64,000 nucleotides of DNA from Anaerolineae bacterium (GCA_028277515.1 JANQGC010000369.1:21607-85606), one strand, 5' to 3'. Numbered from the stretch's first letter, positions 52,205 to 62,887 are shown. Numbers and translations are program-made. The notes: generated by a model not told the origin, from the sequence alone.

Positions 52205-53719
52205 CTACGGCATCGCCACAACGTTTGAACTGATGTCAGATACCAATTGAGAAACCGACGAATCCATTAAACCAAAATAAGCCGCCGGAGCGATGCCGAT
52301 CCAGAAGATGAAAAGAACGAAAGCGAGCATGATGGCCAGTTCGCGAGCATTCATATCACGTAGTTTACCCACGACGGCATTCTCATTGAGGGGGCCTAAA
52401 AAGACGCGTTGGAACATCCATAACAGGTAAACTGCGGCCAGGATAACACCCGTGGTGGCGAATGCTGTGTAAATCCAGGCGGTTGGCGCTAATGATGGAG
52501 ACCCCATAGAACCGAGCAATATCGTAAACTCGCCCACAAACCCATTCAATCCTGGGAGACCCATACTGGAAAGAACAACAATAAGAGATAGCACTGTAAA
52601 GACAGGCATCAACTTCCAGATGCCGCCATAATCGGACATCTCTCGCGTATGCGTTTGCTCATATAGCACGCCGACAAGGAAAAATAATGCCCCTGTGCTG
52701 ATGCCATGATTCACGCCTTGCAATATACCACCTTGAATGCCGGCATTGTTGAGAGCAAAGATACCCAAGGTTACAAAACCAAGGTGGCTAATACTGGAAT
52801 AAGCTACGAGCTTCTTCACATCCTTTTGGGCGAAGGACACAATGGCTCCATAGATAATGCCGATTATTGCCAGCACCGCGATAAATGGCGCGAATGTGAA
52901 GGATGCCTCCGGGAACAGGGGCAAATTAAAGCGAACAAAACCGTAGGTCCCCATTTTCAGCAAAACGCCGGCTAATATGATTGATCCGGCCGTGGGCGCT
53001 TCGGTATGGGCATCCGGCAGCCAGGAGTGAAATGGGAATACGGGAACTTTAATAGCGAAAGCTACAAAGAACCCGATGAACAGTAAATTTTGAACATTGG
53101 CAAAGGCTCGATTTTGAGCGATCAATTCCGGTAAGGCAAAGGTTCCTTGTGTTGACCCCATATAAAGGATGGCCAAAAGCATGAGCAAGGACCCGGCCAT
53201 CGTATAGAGAAAAAACTTAATGGAAGCGTAGACGCGGCGCTTGCCACCCCACATACCGATCAAGAAGTACATGGGAATCAAAGTAAATTCCCAAAATACA
53301 TAGAAAAGGAACAAATCCTGTGCCAGAAATACGCCGAGCATGCCGATAGTCAGCAGCAGCATGAAGATGTAGTATAACTTAACCTGCTCAGTTATGGCGC
53401 TGAATGAGGAGTATATTGCCAGCATGGCAATAAAGGTGGTTAACAAAACAAACAATATGCTTAGACCATCAACAGCCAGATAATAGGAAATGCCCCAGGA
53501 GGGAATCCAGGATACACGGTCCACAAGCTGCAAGTCAGGATTGTTTTGATTGAAGAATGCCAGGACGATCAGCGATCCGATAAAGGTCGCGATTGATGTA
53601 GCAAAGGCGATGCGCCGGATGAGCACGTCACTTTCGCGCTTCAAAGGTTTCAGCAATAAAATGATAGCCACACCGGCCAACGGTAAAAATGTAACAATAG
53701 TTAAAAGTGGAAATCCCAT
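52205..53719 (-). CDS. nuoM: NADH-quinone oxidoreductase subunit M
   Basis: Proton-pumping antiporter-like subunit, 504 residues and about 14 helices. FYVFWEFTLIPMYFLIGMWGG carries the pump Glu, and VFPFHSWLPDAHTEAPTAGSIILAG and LVAYSSISHLGFV are conserved, including the key lysines. It follows nuoL by 15 bp. A terminator-like hairpin lies downstream. Confidence 0.97.
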   Translation of the reverse strand: MGFPLLTIVTFLPLAGVAIILLLKPLKRESDVLIRRIAFATSIATFIGSLIVLAFFNQNNPDLQLVDRVSWIPSWGISYYLAVDGLSILFVLLTTFIAMLAIYSSFSAITEQVKLYYIFMLLLTIGMLGVFLAQDLFLFYVFWEFTLIPMYFLIGMWGGKRRVYASIKFFLYTMAGSLLMLLAILYMGSTQGTFALPELIAQNRAFANVQNLLFIGFFVAFAIKVPVFPFHSWLPDAHTEAPTAGSIILAGVLLKMGTYGFVRFNLPLFPEASFTFAPFIAVLAIIGIIYGAIVSFAQKDVKKLVAYSSISHLGFVTLGIFALNNAGIQGGILQGVNHGISTGALFFLVGVLYEQTHTREMSDYGGIWKLMPVFTVLSLIVVLSSMGLPGLNGFVGEFTILLGSMGSPSLAPTAWIYTAFATTGVILAAVYLLWMFQRVFLGPLNENAVVGKLRDMNARELAIMLAFVLFIFWIGIAPAAYFGLMDSSVSQLVSDISSNVVAMP

Positions 53720-53734
53720 TTCTCTACTTCCCGA

Positions 53735-55951
53735 TTATCTGACGAAATACAAGAAATAAACCAGTAACACAACGGCGCCTAAAAAGATGCTAAGCGCATA
53801 ATTACGCACCTGTCCTGTTTGTATTCGACCTAATGCTGAGGCGACATTGCGCGTCAATTTGCCCGCGCCATTTACTGCGCCATCGACCCCCTGGCTGTCA
53901 ATAACATCCGCCAGGAAATTGCCAAAGCTAACAAACATGTCGCGGATTAGATTGTCATGTACAAAATCATGCCAGAAGTTCCAATCTACAGCGTAAGCAA
54001 GCCAGGTGGCAAAACGATTAAACAGGGGAACAATGCCCTTCATATATAAACTGTTTAGAGGGAGAATGCTAAGCCACCAGATGGGTGTGCGCTGCAAGGG
54101 GTCCGGATCGGTTGCTTTCTCCGGCCGCCGGCGATACAGAAAAAAGCCACCGGCCAAACCAGTAATTGTTATAAGCAGCGAAAGTCCGGCAACGAACGGC
54201 GAAAGAACAATCGGCGTTTTAGGTAGGTTTATCAACCCTTCTTTGGTAAATTCAAACGCTAAAATAGTATGTTCCAACCAGCTTTCCAATCCCAAGAATA
54301 TGCCATCCGGATGATTGCCGGCCGCGTCAGCCAAACCTCTATGCAGGAATGGCAGGTTCGTCAGCCCGCCAAAAACAGTTAGGATGGCCAGGACAATAAG
54401 TGGACGGGTCATGAGCGAGGGGCTTTCATGAGCATGTTCGGCCGCTTCATGACGCGGCTTGCCAAAGAAAACCAATTGCAGCATTCGGCCGACGTAAAAG
54501 GCAGTGCCAAGGGCCGCTAAAGCTAACAAAAAATAATCAAGTTGCAGATGTTCATTACTGTGGGCCAAAATCTCATCTTTGGACCAGAATCCAGCCAAAG
54601 GAAACAATCCGGCCAGCGCCAGTGCGCCGATCAAATAGACCCAAAAGGTTGTCTTCATCTTATGCCGCAACCCGCCCATCGTGCGCATATCCTGCGGGTC
54701 AAAGTCATCCTCTTCACCATGACCATGATGAGCGATTTCATGGTGACCATGCTCCATGCCATGAATGACCGAACCGGAGCCTAAAAAGAGCAGGGCTTTG
54801 AAAAAAGCATGCATGATCAGGTGGAACATCGCCGCGACGTAAGCGCCCATGCCTGCTGCGGCAACCATAAAGCCTAACTGGCTGACGGTTGAATAAGCAA
54901 GCACTTTCTTGATATCGAATTGAGTGAAAGCGATCAGACCTGCTAATAGCGCCGTGATGCCACCCACATACGCCACAAGGTCGGGTGAACTGATCAGACC
55001 AAAAATTAACACACCACTCTCGCGGGCGATTTCAAATAATACATTGCTGCGCACAATTAAAAAGATACCAGCCGTCACCATGGTTGCCGCATGGATAAGC
55101 GCCGACACCGGGGTCGGGCCGGCCATCGCATCGGGCAACCACACGTATAGAGGAAGTTGGGCAGACTTACCGGCAACACCCAATAACATCAGCGCCGTCA
55201 CCGCCGTCAGCACAACTCCAATCGAAAAACTAACTGATCCAAATTCTACCATTTCGCCGGAGTCAAACAGTTCGGCCGCAGACGCAAAAATTGGTTCGTA
55301 ATTTAAAGTGCCAAATGTCCAAAAAAGCAAAATGATGGCCAGGATGACGCCAAAATCGCCAATACGGTTGACTACAAAAGCCTTGCGGCCGGCATTCGCA
55401 TTCATAGGAACGCCATCCTTGTCAACTCTGTCCCACCAGAAGCTAATCAAAAGGAAAGAACAAAGACCCACCCCTTCCCAGCCGACAAACGTCACCAGGT
55501 AATTATTGCCGCTGACCAAAATCAGCATGAAGAAAATAAACAAGCTGAAATAGGTAAAAAAGCGAGAAAAATTGGGGTCGCCATGCATGTAGCCGATAGC
55601 ATAAATATGAATCAGAGAACCGACGCCGGTCACGACCAGCATCATCACCACGGACAATGTGTCAATCTGTAATGCCCAAGGGATTTCAAGCCCGGCGGCC
55701 GGGATAGTTATCCAACTAAATAAAGGGATGATTTCAACATGGAAATCATTGAAAAAGAGGCTCACCATCAAAAGAATGGACACAAGGAAAGCGCCCAAGA
55801 CCATCGCTGTGGCAAACCATCCTGACCATTTTTCGCCGGTTTCCCGGTTGGCGGTCACAAAGCGACGGCCGACCAACCCATTAAACAGAATGCCAATCAG
55901 CGGAAATATGAGAATGAGGGGAGCCAAACCAAATGCATTCATTCTTGTCAT
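53735..55951 (-). CDS. nuoL: NADH-quinone oxidoreductase subunit L
   Basis: Distal pump subunit of complex I with the long lateral helix, 738 residues. LVTFVGWEGVGLCSFLLISFWW, PLYVWLPDAMAGPTPVSALIHAATMVTAG and VLAYSTVSQLGFM are conserved. A His-rich loop (HGMEHGHHEIAHHGHGEE) lies between helices and may be exposed to solvent. Two in-frame ATGs (55951 and 55942) are close; neither has a strong RBS. Confidence 0.97.
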   Translation of the reverse strand: MTRMNAFGLAPLILIFPLIGILFNGLVGRRFVTANRETGEKWSGWFATAMVLGAFLVSILLMVSLFFNDFHVEIIPLFSWITIPAAGLEIPWALQIDTLSVVMMLVVTGVGSLIHIYAIGYMHGDPNFSRFFTYFSLFIFFMLILVSGNNYLVTFVGWEGVGLCSFLLISFWWDRVDKDGVPMNANAGRKAFVVNRIGDFGVILAIILLFWTFGTLNYEPIFASAAELFDSGEMVEFGSVSFSIGVVLTAVTALMLLGVAGKSAQLPLYVWLPDAMAGPTPVSALIHAATMVTAGIFLIVRSNVLFEIARESGVLIFGLISSPDLVAYVGGITALLAGLIAFTQFDIKKVLAYSTVSQLGFMVAAAGMGAYVAAMFHLIMHAFFKALLFLGSGSVIHGMEHGHHEIAHHGHGEEDDFDPQDMRTMGGLRHKMKTTFWVYLIGALALAGLFPLAGFWSKDEILAHSNEHLQLDYFLLALAALGTAFYVGRMLQLVFFGKPRHEAAEHAHESPSLMTRPLIVLAILTVFGGLTNLPFLHRGLADAAGNHPDGIFLGLESWLEHTILAFEFTKEGLINLPKTPIVLSPFVAGLSLLITITGLAGGFFLYRRRPEKATDPDPLQRTPIWWLSILPLNSLYMKGIVPLFNRFATWLAYAVDWNFWHDFVHDNLIRDMFVSFGNFLADVIDSQGVDGAVNGAGKLTRNVASALGRIQTGQVRNYALSIFLGAVVLLVYFLYFVR

Positions 55952-55989
55952 AGCGACGAAGTGATAAACCCTTCATCACCTTAATCCTC

Positions 55990-56307
55990 CTATCCCTTCA
56001 ACAAATTTATCTCGTCGATGTTGATGCTGCGTTTCGAGCGGAAAATGACCACAATCAACGCCAGGCCGACTGCAACCTCCGCAGCGGCTACCGTGATCAC
56101 AAAAAAAACCAGCACCTGCCCTTGTATATCATTCAAATAACGGGCAAAGGCCACAAACAATAAATTGGCAGAGTTAAGCATCAATTCCACTGACATAAAA
56201 ACGATAATGGCATTGCGCCGCAGTAAAACGCCCAAAGCGCCAATCGTAAACATGATGACAGAGAGCGCAACATACCACTCAATCGGGACCGTGCTAGGCA
56301 TCTTCAC
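55990..56307 (-). CDS. nuoK: NADH-quinone oxidoreductase subunit K
   Basis: Small membrane subunit, 105 residues, three helices. The membrane glutamates of the proton path are in [12 protein letters not shown] and [13 protein letters not shown]. Its start overlaps nuoJ by 14 bp, so the two are translationally coupled. Confidence 0.97.
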   Translation of the reverse strand: MKMPSTVPIEWYVALSVIMFTIGALGVLLRRNAIIVFMSVELMLNSANLLFVAFARYLNDIQGQVLVFFVITVAAAEVAVGLALIVVIFRSKRSINIDEINLLKG

Positions 56308-56815
56308 CTCTCTTTTTTGTCATGCCCAATACCACAACGCCAATCATAGCCGTCAGGAGTAAGACACCCGTCACTTCAAATGGAAGAAGATAGGTGCTAA
56401 AAAGCTCCAGGCCTAAGGCAACCGGGCTGCTGTCCGCCAATGCGGTCGTTTCGCTCGAACTGCCTCCGGATTGCAGTAAGGCTAAAATGGTTGTCCCGAC
56501 CAAGGCCAGGGCCAGTACGCCCGCCAAAACTCGCTGCCAGAGGTCTCCGCCACTCAAACTGCCCAGAGAGCGCAATCTTTCCGCACCTAATAACATGATC
56601 ACAAACAAGAAAAGCACCACAATGGCGCCTGCATAAACAATCACCTGTACCATGGCGATAAATGGCGCGTTCAAAACAATGTAGAACACGGCAATGGTGG
56701 CAAAATTAAGCACCAGAAACAGTGCGCTGTGTACAGCATTACGGCTAAAGAGCATGCCTAGAGCCGCAGCAATGGCTATCACCGCTAAAATGATAAAGAG
56801 AATCGGATTACCCAT
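56294..56815 (-). CDS. nuoJ: NADH-quinone oxidoreductase subunit J
   Basis: Membrane subunit with five helices, 173 residues. [26 protein letters not shown] is the conserved third helix with the pi-bulge region. The ATG follows the nuoI stop codon without a gap. Confidence 0.96.
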   Translation of the reverse strand: MGNPILFIILAVIAIAAALGMLFSRNAVHSALFLVLNFATIAVFYIVLNAPFIAMVQVIVYAGAIVVLFLFVIMLLGAERLRSLGSLSGGDLWQRVLAGVLALALVGTTILALLQSGGSSSETTALADSSPVALGLELFSTYLLPFEVTGVLLLTAMIGVVVLGMTKKRGEDA

Positions 56816-57319
56816 CTATTTAGGATCCTCCATATCCGGAATAGAACGGTCATAGCTGCCCGGTTCAACCTGCTGTGGTGTGGAGCTACCGTTCACCGGC
56901 ACATCCACAATGAGCATCTCTTTGGTGTAGATGGCGCTCGGCCGGTCGTAATAGCTTAATTCATAATTATGTTCTAAAACGATGGCCTCCGTGGGACATG
57001 CATCTTCACAATAACCGCAGAAAATACAACGCAGCATATTAATCTCATATGTACTGGCATAACGTTCGCCTGGGGAATAACGCTCATCATCGCTGTTTTC
57101 GGACGATTCCACAAAGATGGCATCTGCCGGACAGGCAGCTGCGCAAAGCGAACAGCCGATACACTTTTCCAACCCGTTGTCGTAACGCTTCAGTTCATGC
57201 CGGCCCTTGAAACGCTCGCGAACCGGCCGCTTAACTTCCGGATATGTGATCGTCACCGGCGGCTGGATCATATTTTTGAATGTTATGGCCATCCCCTTTA
57301 GTAGTTCACCTATCATCAA
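56816..57319 (-). CDS. nuoI: NADH-quinone oxidoreductase subunit I
   Basis: Ferredoxin-like subunit carrying clusters N6a and N6b, 167 residues. Two 4Fe-4S motifs are seen: CIGCSLCAAACP and CIFCGYCEDACP. A C-terminal extension beyond the E. coli length is acidic. The gene lies 14 bp after nuoH. Two adjacent ATGs (57319 and 57316) are possible starts. Confidence 0.97.
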   Translation of the reverse strand: MMIGELLKGMAITFKNMIQPPVTITYPEVKRPVRERFKGRHELKRYDNGLEKCIGCSLCAAACPADAIFVESSENSDDERYSPGERYASTYEINMLRCIFCGYCEDACPTEAIVLEHNYELSYYDRPSAIYTKEMLIVDVPVNGSSTPQQVEPGSYDRSIPDMEDPK

Positions 57320-57333
57320 TAATCCCCATGTTA

Positions 57334-58440
57334 TCAGCCAAAAAACAAGCTCATAAACCCATCAACAAAGGGCTGAAGTATATTTTCTTCAGCTAAAATT
57401 ATAAAAAAGGCAGTGACCAGAAAGTTGAGCACTGAAATGGGCAGCAATACTTTCCAGCCAAAATTCATCAATTGATCGTAGCGGAAACGGGGCCAGGAAG
57501 CGCGAATCCAGATCATCAAGAATAATCCGAACACGATTTTAATGGCCATATAAACAAAGCCTAAAGCCGGAAACTGGTCTACGAATGGGCCAAGATAGCC
57601 ACCGAAAAAGAAGACGGCCGCCAGGGCGCTCAGAATAATCATCTTCATATATTCAGCCATGAAGAACATCCCAAAGCGCATCCCGCCATATTCAACGTTA
57701 AATCCGGCTGAAAGCTCTTGTTCCGCTTCCAACAAATCAAATGGGTGGCGCTGTAACTCAGCCATAGCCGTGATCCAAAAGACGACGGCGGCAACAGGTT
57801 GCAGAATGACAAACCAACCGCCACGCTGTGCCTCAACGATCGCGCCCAGATCCATCGAATCAGCCAGCATGATGGGGATGAGTAAAGACAAACCCATGGC
57901 CAATTCATAACTGATCATTTGCGCGGAAGAACGAATACCCCCTAAAACGGCATACTTGCTGTTAGAAGCCCATCCTGCCAAAAATATACCATAGACACCC
58001 AGAGATGTGATCGCCAGAACAAATAAGACGCCCACGTTTACGCCTGGGGCAATGGCAAAATAGGGTTCAAACACCACACCAAAAATATTGATCGCCGGTG
58101 CCCAAGGAATGACAGCAATCAACAAAATAGCTGAAATGACGGCCAGCATGGGGGCTAAATTATAAACCGGGCGATCAACTTCTGCCGGAGTCGGATCTTC
58201 CTTAAGAAATAACTTGACTGCATCGGCCGCCGGCTGCATAAAACCGGCTATCAATCGCCTTTCTTTGCCCTTTCTGTTGGGCAGGGGAATGTATCCTGCC
58301 CGATTGGGACCGACGCGTGCCTGTAAGCGCGCCAACAGTTTACGCTCCAGCAAAGTGGTGTATGCAAAGCCGGTTATTATAACCATTGACATGATAAAGC
58401 CCACGATTAAGGCTCGTAAGGCGATTTGACCTGGTGTCAT
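57334..58440 (-). CDS. nuoH: NADH-quinone oxidoreductase subunit H
   Basis: Quinone-site membrane subunit, 368 residues and about eight helices. ERKLLARLQARVGPNRAGY and the loop ELQRHPFDLLEAEQELSAGFNVEYGG are hallmark blocks lining the quinone tunnel. It overlaps nuoG by 4 bp. Confidence 0.97.
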   Translation of the reverse strand: MTPGQIALRALIVGFIMSMVIITGFAYTTLLERKLLARLQARVGPNRAGYIPLPNRKGKERRLIAGFMQPAADAVKLFLKEDPTPAEVDRPVYNLAPMLAVISAILLIAVIPWAPAINIFGVVFEPYFAIAPGVNVGVLFVLAITSLGVYGIFLAGWASNSKYAVLGGIRSSAQMISYELAMGLSLLIPIMLADSMDLGAIVEAQRGGWFVILQPVAAVVFWITAMAELQRHPFDLLEAEQELSAGFNVEYGGMRFGMFFMAEYMKMIILSALAAVFFFGGYLGPFVDQFPALGFVYMAIKIVFGLFLMIWIRASWPRFRYDQLMNFGWKVLLPISVLNFLVTAFFIILAEENILQPFVDGFMSLFFG

Positions 58441-61022
58441 GCTACAACTTCCTTTGCCCTTTCTTCAATTTTATTGATCTGCACACCATGTGTACCGGCA
58501 ACTGCCGGCACACCGCGCAGTAGTGCCAATCCTTGCTGGGTCATACTGCTAATGACCAGCGTAGCCTCATAATCGCGACCGGCCAACTGCACCGAGACTT
58601 TTTCTCCACCAGAAAAGCCCAATTGTTCCGCATCTATTTCATGAACAAGTACCTGCGGCCTGGCCAGCCGGGAGTGAATTAATGTTGAATGCTTATTCAA
58701 AGCGCCGGGTGTAAACAAGGCAGCAATACGTATTCCTTGCAGCTCTTGATTGGATTCCTCCGCAGGATAATCTGAAACCGCGAATGGTTCATCAAGTTTA
58801 GAACCGGTGGCTTGCCATTGTTGACCTAGACCCGCCTGGTTTTCATAAGCCGTGCCGCCATAGTACAAATCATCCCCACCGACATCAGGCCACTGCTTTT
58901 CCACTTGCGCCAACGAACGATAATCCATTCCTTTATATTGTTTAACGTTTTTGGCAATCTCTTGGAAAATTAGGCTGGCCGCAAACGGCGGCTTGCCTAA
59001 TCCAACCCGTTCTCCAAGCAACGCTAAAATTTGCCAGTCCGGTTTGTTATCTCCCAGAGGTTGAATGGCCGGATAGCTGCGCTGAACTCGGCGCTCACCG
59101 CTTGTGTAGCTGCCGTCTCTTTCCACCCAGCTTTGCGCGGGCAATACGACATCAGCCTCAGCGGCCGTTTCACTCAAGAAAAGATCCTGAACGATCAGAA
59201 AATCCAATTGGCCACGGCCGGGCATGAACCCGTCACCGATCGGATCGGCCCCCATGACAAACAACACCTCCAAATCCCCGGATTCGGCTGCTTTATAGAT
59301 TGCTTGGGCGTCTAATCCCGGTTCTTTCATTTCTTTATATCCAGGAGCGAGAGCCGGGTGCAAGCCCATATCCCAGGCGCCCTGGGTATTGTTATGTGGC
59401 CAAACAGGAATGAGGCCGTTATTATCACGCCCAACATGCGCCAGGCCGGCGCTGTTCTCAACCAACAGCAAATTACCTAACATGCGGGCCAAATCTTCTG
59501 TTTCTCTATAAGTCAAGCCTTCATAACCATAAAATGCTACCAGGTTGGTCGCCTCTACCAGGGCTTGGGCTGCTTGATAGATAGGATCATGCGACTCTGT
59601 TTCTACTTTTGCCGCTGTCAGCAGTTGGTGCATAGTCGCCAGGGCATTGCCCGGTTGATAGTGAATCACATGCGTCGCAAACTTATCCAGGCGCGTCGAG
59701 CGAGCATTAAGTACGATCAGATCGGCTCCTCTTTCGGCCGCTTGCTTGGCGCGCAGCCACCAGATCGGTTCCTCTTCATGCAAATCAGAAGCGATAACCA
59801 GTAGCGCATCACCCTGTCCCAATCGTTGGGGATCGCTGGCGTCACCACTGGATTGAAAACCAACCTGGGCCACAATGTCACCACCGCCTAGACGCCGGTC
59901 GGCCAAATCGACGTTGTCATTCTGTAAACCCTTGCGAAACAATTTTTGGAAGAGGAACAAATCTTCGTTGCTCAGCCGGTCACCGCTGATGCCGGCGGCG
60001 CTTTCTTTATGTTGTTGCAGCTTGCCGGCCACCAGGTCGAGGGCTTCGTCCCAGCTTGCTTCAACCAGTTCCCCGTTCTTGCGCAGCAATGGTTTGGTCA
60101 ATCTTTCTTCAGATTCGGCAAAATGGTAGATAAAGCGATCACGGTCAGAAATCCAAATCTCATTAACCAGTTCATTCTGGCGGGGCATCACTCGTTTGAT
60201 CACCCGGCGTCCGCCCGACTTCGCCTCTCGCCGTGTGCTGACGGTCATATTGCTTCCGGCCGGACCATGCACGGAAATCACGGGCGCGGGGGTTAATTCC
60301 CAGGGACGGGCGCCAAATCGGAAATCGGCCGTTGTCAATGCACCAACCGGACAAATATCAGTCGTATTACCGCTCCAATAGCTGTCAAAGCCTGGATCGG
60401 AAAGAGTCACAATTTCCAGTTTAGCGCCCCGATCATGGAAAGCGATGACCGGGTCATCAACGATTTCATCCTGAAAACGAGTACAACGCGCGCATTGAAT
60501 GCAGCGTTCACGATCGAGAAGAATGAGGTCTCCCAAAGGAACAGACTTATCAGCTTTCAGCTTTTGGGTGAACAACATGCGACTTTGAAAACCTTCGCCG
60601 AAAGCCATCGTCAAATTTTGCAGCGGGCACTCACCCCCTTTGTCACAAATAGGGCAATCCAAAGGATGGTTGATCAGCAAAAATTCGATAATGTCTTCTC
60701 GCGCTTCTTCAGCAACATTGGTGTCGGTGCGCACTACCATCCCTTCGCTCACGGCCACGGTACAACCGGTCTGCAAGCCCGGCCCAAAATTGATCACCGG
60801 TGACCCGTCTTCATTGAGAAGCTGTTCACCCGTGGCGCGATCACGCACCGAACGGCCGATCTCCACCAGGCACATGCGGCACATACCCACCGGGTCCATT
60901 TTCGGATGATAACAAAAAACGGGAATATCAATCTCTATGCGTTTGGCAGCATCGACCACTAAAGTTCCTGCCGGAACAGTAATCTCATTGCCGTCGATGG
61001 TTAATGTAACGAGATCACTCAT
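58437..61022 (-). CDS. nuoG: NADH-quinone oxidoreductase subunit G
   Basis: Large Fe-S subunit, 861 residues. The N-terminal 2Fe-2S site is in CYHPKMDPVGMCRMCLVEIG plus a later Cys. The His/Cys 4Fe-4S site is in NHPLDCPICDKGGECPLQ, and a second 4Fe-4S site in RCIQCARCTRFQDEI with a distal CPVGAL. A molybdopterin-like fold follows without an added N-terminal N7 cluster motif. It overlaps both neighbours by 4 bp (ATGA), so F-G-H are coupled. Confidence 0.97.
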   Translation of the reverse strand: MSDLVTLTIDGNEITVPAGTLVVDAAKRIEIDIPVFCYHPKMDPVGMCRMCLVEIGRSVRDRATGEQLLNEDGSPVINFGPGLQTGCTVAVSEGMVVRTDTNVAEEAREDIIEFLLINHPLDCPICDKGGECPLQNLTMAFGEGFQSRMLFTQKLKADKSVPLGDLILLDRERCIQCARCTRFQDEIVDDPVIAFHDRGAKLEIVTLSDPGFDSYWSGNTTDICPVGALTTADFRFGARPWELTPAPVISVHGPAGSNMTVSTRREAKSGGRRVIKRVMPRQNELVNEIWISDRDRFIYHFAESEERLTKPLLRKNGELVEASWDEALDLVAGKLQQHKESAAGISGDRLSNEDLFLFQKLFRKGLQNDNVDLADRRLGGGDIVAQVGFQSSGDASDPQRLGQGDALLVIASDLHEEEPIWWLRAKQAAERGADLIVLNARSTRLDKFATHVIHYQPGNALATMHQLLTAAKVETESHDPIYQAAQALVEATNLVAFYGYEGLTYRETEDLARMLGNLLLVENSAGLAHVGRDNNGLIPVWPHNNTQGAWDMGLHPALAPGYKEMKEPGLDAQAIYKAAESGDLEVLFVMGADPIGDGFMPGRGQLDFLIVQDLFLSETAAEADVVLPAQSWVERDGSYTSGERRVQRSYPAIQPLGDNKPDWQILALLGERVGLGKPPFAASLIFQEIAKNVKQYKGMDYRSLAQVEKQWPDVGGDDLYYGGTAYENQAGLGQQWQATGSKLDEPFAVSDYPAEESNQELQGIRIAALFTPGALNKHSTLIHSRLARPQVLVHEIDAEQLGFSGGEKVSVQLAGRDYEATLVISSMTQQGLALLRGVPAVAGTHGVQINKIEERAKEVVA

Positions 61023-62284
61023 GTTTGAGCCTCTAATTCGGGGGTGACTTGAATTTCTGTTTTAGCGATGTATTCACCAGGAAAGTGACTAATAGTAGAT
61101 AGTACCGGGTTTACAGCGAACTCGCCTAGGGCACATAATGTTTTACCTTTGATCTGGGTAGCTACACTGCGCAGCAATTCAATATCATCTTCACTGCCAC
61201 TCCCCTCCAGGAAACGATCATATACCATATCCAGCCAATAGGTCCCTTCCCGGCAGGGTGTGCATTTGCCGCATGATTCATGATGGAAAAAGCGCGTCAT
61301 CTTCGCGGCGGCCCACACCATGTCCGTATCCTCATCCATCACAATGACTGAGGCGGACCCCATGACAGAATTATAATCATCCAAACCCTCATAGGTTAAG
61401 GGCGCGTCCAGGGCATCCTCTACGATAACCGGCCCCGAACCGCCGCTGGGCAAGAGCGCCTTAAACGCCTTTCCGTCTCGCATGCCCCCGGCCATTTCAA
61501 TCAACTGGCGATAGGTCGTACCCATTTCGACTTCATAATTACCCGGGTTCTCAATGTGACCACTCATGCAAACGATTTTTACGCCCGTACTTTGTTCGGT
61601 TCCCATTCCCGTGTACCAATCAGCGCCATTGACAAGAATTGGCGGCACGTTGGCCAACGTTTCCGTGTTATTGACGACGGTGGGTTTGCCATATAATCCC
61701 TCAACAGCGGGAAACGGGGGTTTAGACCAGGGCATCCCTAACTCGCCGGCCAGGGAATTGATCAAGGCCGTTTCTTCACCACAGATATAAGCCCCGGCCC
61801 CATAGTAGCAGTGAAAATCACAGTCGAACCCACTGCCCAAGATGTTTTCTCCCAGTATGCCATGCTCATAACACGCTTTTAGAGCGTCCTCGAAGGCATA
61901 GGCGACATCCATAAATTCGCCGCGAAAGTAATTGAAAATTTTATGGGAGCCAACAGCATAAGCAGCAATCATGGCTCCTTCGATGACCTGGTGCGGGTTG
62001 CGCTCGACCAGTTCACGATCCTTAAATGTGCCGGTTTCTGATTCATCCGTATTAATGATGATATATTTGGGGTCGATATGTTTTGGAATAAATCCCCATT
62101 TGAGGCCGGTTGGGAAACCGGCGCCGCCACGTCCGCGCAGGTTGGAATCCCTGACAACGGCCGTAACCTCATCCGGCTCCATCGCCAGAGCCTTTTTCAA
62201 CCCCTCATAACCCCCGTTGTCTAAATATACCTGCAACTTATGAATATCTGGTATATCTCGGTGACGCAGTAATATATATGCCAT
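61019..62284 (-). CDS. nuoF: NADH-quinone oxidoreductase subunit F
   Basis: NADH-oxidising FMN subunit, 421 residues. The nucleotide-binding GRGGAGFPTGLKWG, FMN-site CGEETALINSLAG and N3 cluster motif ESCGKCTPCREG are all intact. It starts 46 bp after nuoE and overlaps nuoG by 4 bp. Confidence 0.98.
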   Translation of the reverse strand: MAYILLRHRDIPDIHKLQVYLDNGGYEGLKKALAMEPDEVTAVVRDSNLRGRGGAGFPTGLKWGFIPKHIDPKYIIINTDESETGTFKDRELVERNPHQVIEGAMIAAYAVGSHKIFNYFRGEFMDVAYAFEDALKACYEHGILGENILGSGFDCDFHCYYGAGAYICGEETALINSLAGELGMPWSKPPFPAVEGLYGKPTVVNNTETLANVPPILVNGADWYTGMGTEQSTGVKIVCMSGHIENPGNYEVEMGTTYRQLIEMAGGMRDGKAFKALLPSGGSGPVIVEDALDAPLTYEGLDDYNSVMGSASVIVMDEDTDMVWAAAKMTRFFHHESCGKCTPCREGTYWLDMVYDRFLEGSGSEDDIELLRSVATQIKGKTLCALGEFAVNPVLSTISHFPGEYIAKTEIQVTPELEAQT

Positions 62285-62330
62285 ATCTAATGTCCGGAAA
62301 AACGGATCTTAGCCGTTTTATTGGTTATAA

Positions 62331-62870
62331 TTACGAATCATCCTTTGTAGCATAAGCGGAAATCCGCTCAACGACCGTTGGCGAGCCATTGCCGGAAGCA
62401 GCTTCTTCACGCAGCCGGGTGATCAACTGCTCAAATTTTTCTTCATCGAGATTTTCTTCAAATTTCAAATTACATTGCAGCATCGGTGCACGGTCGCACG
62501 CACCCAGGCACATGACGGTTTTTATGGTGAACAAACCATCATTAGTCGTGCCGTTTACCGGGATATCCAGTTTCCGGCAGGCCATCTCAACAAATTCATC
62601 CGCGCCGCGTAGCGCGCAAGCCAGGTCATTGCAGATTTCCAGAACATATTTCCCTACCGGTTTTTCGTAGAAGAGAGAGTAGAAACCGGCGAGGGAAAGG
62701 ACATGTGTCGGATCTAAGTCCAGGATATCGGCTACCTCACGCATGGCTTCATCGCTCATGTAGCCATATTCCTGTTGGGCCAGGTGCATTAAGGGTAAGA
62801 CGGCCGACTTGCGGTCCGGAAAGCGGGTGAGCAATCCTTCTATTTCTTTCGCATACGTTTCTTGAATCAA
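62331..62870 (-). CDS. nuoE: NADH-quinone oxidoreductase subunit E
   Basis: Thioredoxin-fold 2Fe-2S subunit, about 179 residues. Cluster N1a ligands are in EICNDLACALRG and MCLGACDRAPML. No ATG is available; I chose TTG at 62870, which has GCGGAG 6 bp upstream. An in-frame TTG at 62894 overlaps a GTGAC-type palindrome and has no RBS. The non-ATG start and repeat may lower its translation relative to nuoD. Confidence 0.93.
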   Translation of the reverse strand: MIQETYAKEIEGLLTRFPDRKSAVLPLMHLAQQEYGYMSDEAMREVADILDLDPTHVLSLAGFYSLFYEKPVGKYVLEICNDLACALRGADEFVEMACRKLDIPVNGTTNDGLFTIKTVMCLGACDRAPMLQCNLKFEENLDEEKFEQLITRLREEAASGNGSPTVVERISAYATKDDS

Positions 62871-62887
62871 ATCAAACTCCGCTACAA

